DNA from: Acinetobacter guerrae
GTDB taxonomy: Bacteria; Pseudomonadota; Gammaproteobacteria; Pseudomonadales; Moraxellaceae
Assembly (NCBI RefSeq): GCF_009372255.1
Contig: NZ_LXGN01000045.1
Span: 1 to 64,000 of the forward strand
DNA length: 64,000 nucleotides
Reading direction: 5' to 3'
A program made the translations under genes and the position numbers. Positions 57,510-64,000 of the stretch are shown here, piece by piece (the stretch's first letter is position 1; each line of letters opens with the position of its first letter). Under the pieces are notes generated by a model, which worked only from the letters and a program-made list of their open reading frames with translations, ran no database searches and had not been told where the DNA came from.

Positions 57510-57600
57510 GTGCATCTCCTTTCCAGTCCGTTTTAATCATTAAGCCGCCAAGTAGTTTTTCGTCACAACTTGCGCCACCATATGGAGGAACGAGTGCCAT
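57502..57600 (-). CDS. 32-residue upstream ORF overlapping cysD (candidate leader peptide)
   Basis: ATG 57600 with GGAG about 6 bases upstream. The sequence is [20 protein letters not shown], then [12 protein letters not shown]. The stop (TGA 57504-57502) overlaps the cysD start region in another frame, so ribosomes ending here could reinitiate on cysD. It contains one Cys codon (residue 12). The opening MALVPPYGG resembles the N-terminus of single-chain ATP sulfurylases, so it could also be a remnant of a sat gene. No experimental support. Confidence 0.45.
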   Translation of the reverse strand: MALVPPYGGASCDEKLLGGLMIKTDWKGDAHD

Positions 57601-57848
57601 AACAACTCCAAATTGAAAATTCGACATAGCTCACCAGATTGGCCTTATGCTAGATCTGGAAATAGATATTCATTATAGTGATTTAAACAGCATTTACTTT
57701 GCATGTTTTTTCATATCGATATCTAATTTAATCATATGTAAAACATGCTGGATGAGCTGAATTTGACCACTACGCTGATCGTAAAATAGCGTATTATGCC
57801 GTAGCCACCTGCTTCTGCCTACCCGATTTTATTGATAAGCATATCAGT
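57601..57848. other. AT-rich divergent spacer (cysDN leader / cobQ)
   Basis: This should contain the cysD promoter and a CysB site, but I cannot identify CysB sites by eye. No cobalamin riboswitch box upstream of cobQ. Confidence 0.4.
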
Positions 57849-59243
57849 ATGAGACATATTTCAATTTTTGGAACTTCCAGTGACGCTGGAAAATCCACCA
57901 TGACCTTTGTGATTGCCAAAATCTTACAAGATACAGGTTTACGGGTCGCGCCCTTTAAAGCACAAAATGTCTCCAATAATGCACGGGTTTGTGATGATGG
58001 CAGTGAAATTGCAATTGCCCAGTCGTTTCAGGCTGAAGTTCTTGGTATTGCGACATCGTATCATCTCAATCCCATATTACTAAAATCTGGCTCAAATGGT
58101 CGTGCTTCAGTCATCGTTGAAGGCAAAGTCATTTCACAGCAACATGTGCTTGACTATTACCGCGATCTGAATCAACTCAAACCTGCGGTAAAACGATGTT
58201 TTGATTATCTAACGGAGCGTTATGATTGCGTAGTAGCAGAAGGTGCAGGCAGTCCAGTTGAACTCAACTTAATGGACAAAGATCTTTCTAATATCTTTAT
58301 TGCTGAAACTTACCAAACCAAAATTATTTTAATCGCTGACATCGAAAAAGGTGGTGTATTTGCTTCAATCTGGGGAACGTATAACTTACTCCCCGTTCCC
58401 CTACGTAACAACGTCATTGGTGTGATCGTCAATAAATTTTGTGGTGATTTGTCTTTATTTGATGAAGGCATCGATATTATTCAGGAACAATTTAAAATTC
58501 CAGTTTTGGGCGTTTTGCCATACATGCCGTTTAATCTTGGGTTTGAAGACAATGCCAGTCTGCAAAATTTCGTACAGCAATCTGGTCAGCATAAAATCTC
58601 GATTGGCGTCATTGCCTATCCTTATATGAGTAATTATAACGACTTTGAACCCTTGATTGCCGATGACGAGGTTTTACTGGAATTTATTCATAGCCCCATT
58701 TCTTTAGAACGTTTTGATGTGGTGATACTTCCTGGCTCGAAATTAGTGATTCAGGATTTAAACTGGTTAAAACAAAATGGCTTATTTGAACAACTGCAAC
58801 AACGTAAAAAAGCGATTTTTGCAATTTGCGGTGGTTATGAAATGCTATTTCAACAGCTATATGATCCTCATCAGATTGAAAACCCACAGCCAACCATCGC
58901 GACAGGTCTACGCTTGATAAATGATGATATTCACTTTGCTCAAGATAAAATTTTAGCGAAAAAAACCTATTCAATTTTTGGCATGCAGATTGAAGGATTT
59001 GAAATGCATCATGGGATAAGCCACAAATATCCACTGTATTTTCAAGATAAATATATTCAGGGAACTTTTATTCATCAAATTTTTGATCACAATGCTTTTC
59101 GGACACAATACTTAACTTCGATCTGTTCAGATTATCAGGGTTTTGATTTCCAACAATATAAAACTGAGAAAATTGAAGATTTTGTCGGGCAATGCCGTGA
59201 TCGTTTAAACGTCAATTTAATTTTGGATGCGATTCAAGAGTAA
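57849..59243 (+). CDS. cobQ: Cobyric acid synthase
   Basis: 464 residues. N-terminal P-loop-like amidotransferase/synthetase domain (IFGTSSDAGKSTMTFVIAKI, APFKAQNVSNNARV, VVAEGAGSPVELNL). C-terminal class I glutamine amidotransferase-like domain with nucleophile Cys in IFAICGGYEMLF and His in FEMHHGIS. It amidates four carboxylates of adenosylcobyrinic diamide. No other cobalamin genes adjoin it, suggesting salvage or a dispersed pathway. Divergent from cysDN. Confidence 0.9.
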   Translation: MRHISIFGTSSDAGKSTMTFVIAKILQDTGLRVAPFKAQNVSNNARVCDDGSEIAIAQSFQAEVLGIATSYHLNPILLKSGSNGRASVIVEGKVISQQHVLDYYRDLNQLKPAVKRCFDYLTERYDCVVAEGAGSPVELNLMDKDLSNIFIAETYQTKIILIADIEKGGVFASIWGTYNLLPVPLRNNVIGVIVNKFCGDLSLFDEGIDIIQEQFKIPVLGVLPYMPFNLGFEDNASLQNFVQQSGQHKISIGVIAYPYMSNYNDFEPLIADDEVLLEFIHSPISLERFDVVILPGSKLVIQDLNWLKQNGLFEQLQQRKKAIFAICGGYEMLFQQLYDPHQIENPQPTIATGLRLINDDIHFAQDKILAKKTYSIFGMQIEGFEMHHGISHKYPLYFQDKYIQGTFIHQIFDHNAFRTQYLTSICSDYQGFDFQQYKTEKIEDFVGQCRDRLNVNLILDAIQE

Positions 59244-59276
59244 TTAGATTTTTATGTTCCAGTTTCTCTATTTATC

Positions 59277-59311
59277 TTTTTGATTTTTGATTTTTGATTT
59301 TTGATTTTTGA
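59277..59311 (+). repeat. Five tandem copies of a heptamer TTTTTGA
   Basis: TTTTTGA occurs five times without interruption, 34 bases after the cobQ stop, in the convergent spacer before the EF-hand gene. Confidence 0.95.
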
Positions 59312-59344
59312 TTCAGCTTAATTTTATCTACACCACAATTTTTG

Positions 59345-59379
59345 ACCGTTTTTGCTTAAACTAAAGTACAAAAACGGCC
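59345..59379. terminator. Inverted repeat between cobQ and the EF-hand gene
   Basis: CCGTTTTTG (59346-59354) and CAAAAACGG (59369-59377) can pair with a 14-base loop. It could end both convergent transcripts, but it lacks a proper trailing T run. Confidence 0.4.
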
Positions 59380-59421
59380 AAGTATCGATTCTATAAAAAC
59401 ATCACAAGATTATATTTTCAG

Positions 59422-60213
59422 TTAAATTCCTTTCAATACACGAGCTGCAAAAGTTTGAATATCTTTGGCCTGAATTGTGGTTTTGCCATGACTGATATTT
59501 TGGAATTGCTGATTAAAAATCTCATTATATTCTTTACGTGCCTGAGCCAAATGCTCGTCATAACGCTGAGTAAATTCACCCACATATTCATCTTCAGATA
59601 GGCTGAGATCTTTATTGGTATCTGTTAAGAAAAATTGTTGATCACGATGGGTTAAATAGTCGCCTAAGGTCACATAGTTTTTATTGTTATTGGCATACAT
59701 TTGAATAAATTCATTCGCATTAGCTGCCATTGGCATCGACAATGGAGATTTTACTTTAAAGCCATCGTGTGTACCTGTTGCGGTGGCCTCGTTCTTAGCA
59801 TCTTCGGCAGTAATAATACCATCCTGATTTTTATCAAATTGATTAAAGGTTTTAAGGCCAATTTCCTGATATTCCTTTAAGGTAATTTTGTCGTCTTTAT
59901 TGGTATTTAATACACCAAAACGAACATGTGCCTGTTTCAACGACATGTCACGGCGCTGCTTTAATACAGGCTCCAGTCTGGCTTGTTCATACTGCACATA
60001 TTGTTGTTGATTCACTTGTTTTTGAGTTTTAAATAAATCTGCATAGTCAGCCGCGTAGTTTTTAACAAAGGTTGCGTTGTTTGGATTTTTATCCTGTGGA
60101 TGGTACAACGCATAAAGGCCATAAGCCTGTGTTTCGATCTGATGATCTGGCGCAGCCATTACAAATGAGCTAAAAAGACTGCAAGCCAAGAGGGTAAATT
60201 TAATGTGTTTCAT
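59422..60213 (-). CDS. Secreted EF-hand protein
   Basis: 263 residues with a signal peptide (MKHIKFTLLACSLFSSFVMA). Calcium-binding loops with D-x-D/N-x-D/N pattern: NTNKDDKITLKE, DKNQDGIITAED, and a third DTNKDLSLSEDE. The rest is helical and Gln-rich. Periplasmic or surface location. It follows the TonB receptor by 30 bases on the same strand, so the two are probably cotranscribed and iron regulated. Role unknown. Confidence 0.85.
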   Translation of the reverse strand: MKHIKFTLLACSLFSSFVMAAPDHQIETQAYGLYALYHPQDKNPNNATFVKNYAADYADLFKTQKQVNQQQYVQYEQARLEPVLKQRRDMSLKQAHVRFGVLNTNKDDKITLKEYQEIGLKTFNQFDKNQDGIITAEDAKNEATATGTHDGFKVKSPLSMPMAANANEFIQMYANNNKNYVTLGDYLTHRDQQFFLTDTNKDLSLSEDEYVGEFTQRYDEHLAQARKEYNEIFNQQFQNISHGKTTIQAKDIQTFAARVLKGI

Positions 60214-60243
60214 GATGATGTCCTATACAATCTCTGATAATAA

Positions 60244-62529
60244 TTAATATTTAAATTCAACACTTGCGACAACATTGCGGCCTACCTCGGCAGAACGATC
60301 ACGCAATGCATTAATGCTTCCACTGGTACTAGTCGCGGTATTTAATGTGCCTACACTTGAATAATTCCAATAGGTTTTGTCAAAAATGTTATTTAAAGAG
60401 ACATTGAATTTCATATTTTTATTGACGTTCCAATAAGCGGACAAATCAAATACGGTATACCCTTTCACAGGAATATAGTTTGAGTTGGTTGAATAGGTAC
60501 TCACATCCTGCGATGCGGTTTTACTATCCACAGCAGTCGTTGTAAACCCAAGACCGTAGACATGCTCAGGATCATCATAAGCAAGTGTTAGACTGGCTTT
60601 TGCAGGAGTAACAGAGTTTACCCCACTCTTTTTGCCATCATTATCTTTGGCACGACCTCTGGTTTTACCTGCAACCAACGCTACACTAAAACCATCTGCA
60701 TCATGAATAAAATGTCCAAGATCTACACGTGTAGAAAGCTCCCCGCCCCAAATCGCAGCTTGTGCCAGATTTTCTGCTTCATAACATAAAAACACGCCTG
60801 TAACGGTACATTCAGATGGCGGTAAAGATTTATAATCAATGAAATTATCGTATTTGGTATAAAACCCAGTTAAATCCAGTTTTATCCCTTCAATCGAATC
60901 ATTTCTTAGCCCTATCTCAAATGCATCACTGGTTTCCTCTTTTAAATCAGAATTACCAGCCAAATAATACGAGTTAGTTGAGGTCGTCTGGAAATAACTG
61001 CCTAACTCTGTTGCACTTGGAACACGTGTACCACGAGTGTATTTCGCATAAGTGTAATTGTAAGGCGTTAACTGATAACTAAGTGACAATCCTGGCGATA
61101 AATAATTGAAATCTTTATCAGAAAAACCTGCATAATTTGAATTTTCTGGTTTAATTTCTTGGCGTTCTGCACGTAAAGACGGGGTCAATCTTAAAGCACG
61201 ATCGAACACATCAAAAGTCATGCTATCTGACACATAAGCAGCGTAACGATTGACTTTAGAATCAGACAAATAACTTCCCTGATATAAAGTTGATGAAGTT
61301 GGAGCACCATTACGCAATTCTTTACGATCACTTGAATATTTTTTTTGATCCACTAACAGACCATATTCAAAATGATGCACACCAAGATATTTTTCGGCAT
61401 CGAGTTTGATGCCCGTATTTTCTTCTTTAAAGGTATTATTGACATCACGATAATAAGTCGCAGCTTTATAGCCAGTGCGTGTATCATTATGTGATTCCTG
61501 ATACCAAGCTTTGGCTTTCAATTGATCGAATAAACTAAAGTTACTTGGCTTAAATCGATAATCCAGACTGTACTGTTCGCGTTCAATATTTTGGTTTTGT
61601 GTACCATCTCCATAAGTGATCCCCGTATAGGTAGAACCATCCATCTTACTAATATCATTTTTCTTTTTATAATAATCCGCGGTAAAACCAAGTTGATGCT
61701 GTTGATTAATGTCCCAGATGATACGACCTAAAATAGCATCAGATTTCCAGTCAGCAGGGAATTGTTTTGTATCAGAATTACCCTGAATTTCTTTACCATC
61801 ACGATGTGCATAAGCAATCAATGCTTTAAGCGTATCATTTCCAATAGCTCCCGTTACCGAACTTAACCACGCTTCATCTGCCGAGCTATAGCCCGCTTTC
61901 GCAGTTGCGGCTACATTTTTCCCATCTATCAGATAATCTTCAGGTGATTTAGTCTTGAATGAAACACGTCCACCAATCCCATCTGTTGAAGCACCCGTTG
62001 TACCTGATTGGATATTCACTGTTTGAAACATTTCAGGTTCAATATAATCACGGCCTGCTGCACTATTTCGCATACTTGCACCTGTCCAAGTCGCAACAGT
62101 TGAATCTGCGATATCAATACCATCAACATCTAGCCCTACCCGATTACCATCAATCCCACGAATGTTATAACTACTCGTACCTGAGCCCGCATAAAAAGCA
62201 CTCGCCCCATTGGCTGCAAATGGAGCACTCACCAAAGGCAAATATTTCACAATACTTGCCATATCTGTTGCACCTGTGCGATCTAAATTATCTCGACTAA
62301 TGCTTGTCACAGAAGAGGGAATTTTATCTTCCTTTTCGGCGTACACCGTAATAACAGAAAGCTTAGTATAGTGATTTGAATCAGCCGTTTTGCTTTCTTC
62401 TGCCGCCAAGAGACTCGTGGAGACTGGTACCATCAACATGCCAAGACATACAGCTAAATAATGCGGTTTCAATCGAATTTGCGGATTGACCTTATTTATG
62501 GACGTGAACTGATTCTGAGGACGATACAT
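60244..62529 (-). CDS. TonB-dependent receptor (hemoglobin/transferrin/lactoferrin-type)
   Basis: 761 residues. A long signal peptide ends near LLAAEES; TonB box region KLSVITVYAEKE. The plug domain (TGATDMASIVKYLPLVSAPF, YNIRGIDGNRVGLDVDGIDI, VNIQSGTTGASTDGIGGRVS) is followed by a 22-strand barrel ending in Tyr (ASVEFKY) with LNNIFDKTYWNYSS. The GIDGNRV.L.VDG plug motif is typical of heme and hemoprotein receptors. It imports iron or heme across the outer membrane using TonB energy. A Fur-box-like sequence lies about 110 bases upstream. Confidence 0.9.
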   Translation of the reverse strand: MYRPQNQFTSINKVNPQIRLKPHYLAVCLGMLMVPVSTSLLAAEESKTADSNHYTKLSVITVYAEKEDKIPSSVTSISRDNLDRTGATDMASIVKYLPLVSAPFAANGASAFYAGSGTSSYNIRGIDGNRVGLDVDGIDIADSTVATWTGASMRNSAAGRDYIEPEMFQTVNIQSGTTGASTDGIGGRVSFKTKSPEDYLIDGKNVAATAKAGYSSADEAWLSSVTGAIGNDTLKALIAYAHRDGKEIQGNSDTKQFPADWKSDAILGRIIWDINQQHQLGFTADYYKKKNDISKMDGSTYTGITYGDGTQNQNIEREQYSLDYRFKPSNFSLFDQLKAKAWYQESHNDTRTGYKAATYYRDVNNTFKEENTGIKLDAEKYLGVHHFEYGLLVDQKKYSSDRKELRNGAPTSSTLYQGSYLSDSKVNRYAAYVSDSMTFDVFDRALRLTPSLRAERQEIKPENSNYAGFSDKDFNYLSPGLSLSYQLTPYNYTYAKYTRGTRVPSATELGSYFQTTSTNSYYLAGNSDLKEETSDAFEIGLRNDSIEGIKLDLTGFYTKYDNFIDYKSLPPSECTVTGVFLCYEAENLAQAAIWGGELSTRVDLGHFIHDADGFSVALVAGKTRGRAKDNDGKKSGVNSVTPAKASLTLAYDDPEHVYGLGFTTTAVDSKTASQDVSTYSTNSNYIPVKGYTVFDLSAYWNVNKNMKFNVSLNNIFDKTYWNYSSVGTLNTATSTSGSINALRDRSAEVGRNVVASVEFKY

Positions 62530-62640
62530 AACCCACCAATAAATGATAAAACTAAAGATAATGATTACTATTCAATAAATTAATTTATGCAGTTTTAGGC
62601 CTGATAAATTGCAGGAGAAATAAAGAATGAATAGACTTAA

Positions 62641-62659
62641 ATGAGAATGATAATCAAAA
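62641..62659 (-). promoter_or_regulatory. Fur-box-like site upstream of the TonB receptor
   Basis: The plus strand reads ATGAGAATGATAATCAAAA. Its GAGAATGATAATC core matches 12 of the first 13 positions of the classic Fur box GATAATGATAATCATTATC. Repression under iron sufficiency is expected. Confidence 0.7.
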
Positions 62660-62795
62660 ATAATAATATTTGCTACAAAAAATCATAGAAAATTTACATC
62701 ATGATTAATTTACAAGCATTTATAGATTCAATGACTTAAAAGATCACGATAAATATTATTTGAATAATTTTCACACAAACCAAGAAAATTGACAT

Positions 62796-62822
62796 AAAAA
62801 AAGACCATGCAGGAGCATGGTC
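62796..62822 (-). terminator. Terminator of the tRNA-Met/rnpB transcript
   Basis: Minus strand GACCATGC, loop TCCT, GCATGGTC, followed by seven T. Confidence 0.9.
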
Positions 62823-62829
62823 TGTTAAA

Positions 62830-62906
62830 TGGTGGCTATGACGGGACTTGAACCTGTGACCCCAGCATTATGAGTGCTGTGCTCTAACCAACTGAGCTAC
62901 ATAGCC
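62830..62906 (-). tRNA. tRNA-Met (CAT), elongator type
   Basis: 77 bases with encoded CCA. Acceptor GGCTATG pairs with CATAGCC; D arm AGCTCAGTTGGTTAGAGC; anticodon loop CTCATAA with CAT; T arm CAGGTTCAAGTCCCG (GTTCAAG). A standard first acceptor pair G-C rather than the mismatch of initiator tRNA argues for the elongator. Confidence 0.93.
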
Positions 62907-62969
62907 GAAAACTGTGCGCGCATTATCCAAAGTTATCTTAGATACGTCAAGCAAATTTTTCATAAAATT

Positions 62970-63360
<391 letters not shown>

Positions 63361-63387
63361 AGGAGCGCATAGTAGCAAAGATTTGGA

Positions 63388-64000
<613 letters not shown>

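Noticed and set aside
57601..57848. Cobalamin riboswitch upstream of cobQ
   Set aside because: No B12-box sequence and no suitable stems; the spacer is plain AT-rich.

Overview
The window looks like the chromosome of an Acinetobacter species or a close Moraxellaceae relative. It is AT-rich and has short operons with very AT-rich spacers. It carries a giant trimeric autotransporter followed by a TpgA-type OmpA protein, a long-form isocitrate lyase, an orphan rnfB-nth pair, a ureDABCEFG cluster followed by a HupE/UreJ gene, and many small lipoproteins. The genus call is inferred from gene content and style; no ribosomal RNA gene is present.

Layout. 1-195: one end of an IS3-family element, cut by the window edge. 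228-8572 (-): a 2493-residue trimeric autotransporter adhesin and its partner tpgA, with an intrinsic terminator between them and an 11-G homopolymer inside the adhesin gene. 8881-24353: mostly housekeeping genes (5-FTHF cyclo-ligase, lon, rlmH, DODA-like dioxygenase, gdhA, rnfB, nth, adk, DUF445, mrdA/PBP2, rsmD, TSUP transporter), with a candidate small RNA after lon and a 59-residue membrane protein that is easy to miss. 24378-25201: two small secreted proteins. 25268-31032 (-): the urease operon. 31224-38985: an SDR enzyme, lipoproteins including a short NlpE-like protein, nitronate monooxygenase, aceA, a LysR regulator and a CNNM/CBS transporter. 39223-52346: a guanidine-nitrogen island (below). 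52575-59243: a hypothetical gene, a CitMHS citrate transporter, cysND preceded by a cysteine-containing upstream ORF, and an isolated cobQ. 59422-64000: an EF-hand protein, a Fur-box-associated TonB receptor, tRNA-Met, rnpB, a YfhL-type ferredoxin and the 3' part of coaD.

Most notable is the guanidine island. A guanidine-I (ykkC) riboswitch precedes two carboxyguanidine deiminase subunits and a 1201-residue guanidine/urea carboxylase. A second operon holds a 43-residue membrane peptide, a NikR-like repressor that has lost most Ni ligands, allophanate hydrolase and a TauT/NitT-type solute-binding lipoprotein. A third, convergent operon encodes the permease and ATPase. After an intercistronic guanidine-II (mini-ykkC) riboswitch it continues with a 2-oxoglutarate/Fe(II) oxygenase, an unrecognised 295-residue protein and an EmrE-type SMR exporter. 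The oxygenase plus unknown-protein module under guanidine control is the best candidate for an undescribed system; I infer that it releases guanidine from substituted guanidines or otherwise processes them.

I also see sigma-54 type -24/-12 promoters (GG-N10-GC) with suitable spacing in front of all three guanidine operons and the urease operon. The window therefore reads as a nitrogen-scavenging regulon: guanidine to carboxyguanidine to allophanate to ammonia, and urea to ammonia, with gdhA present for assimilation.
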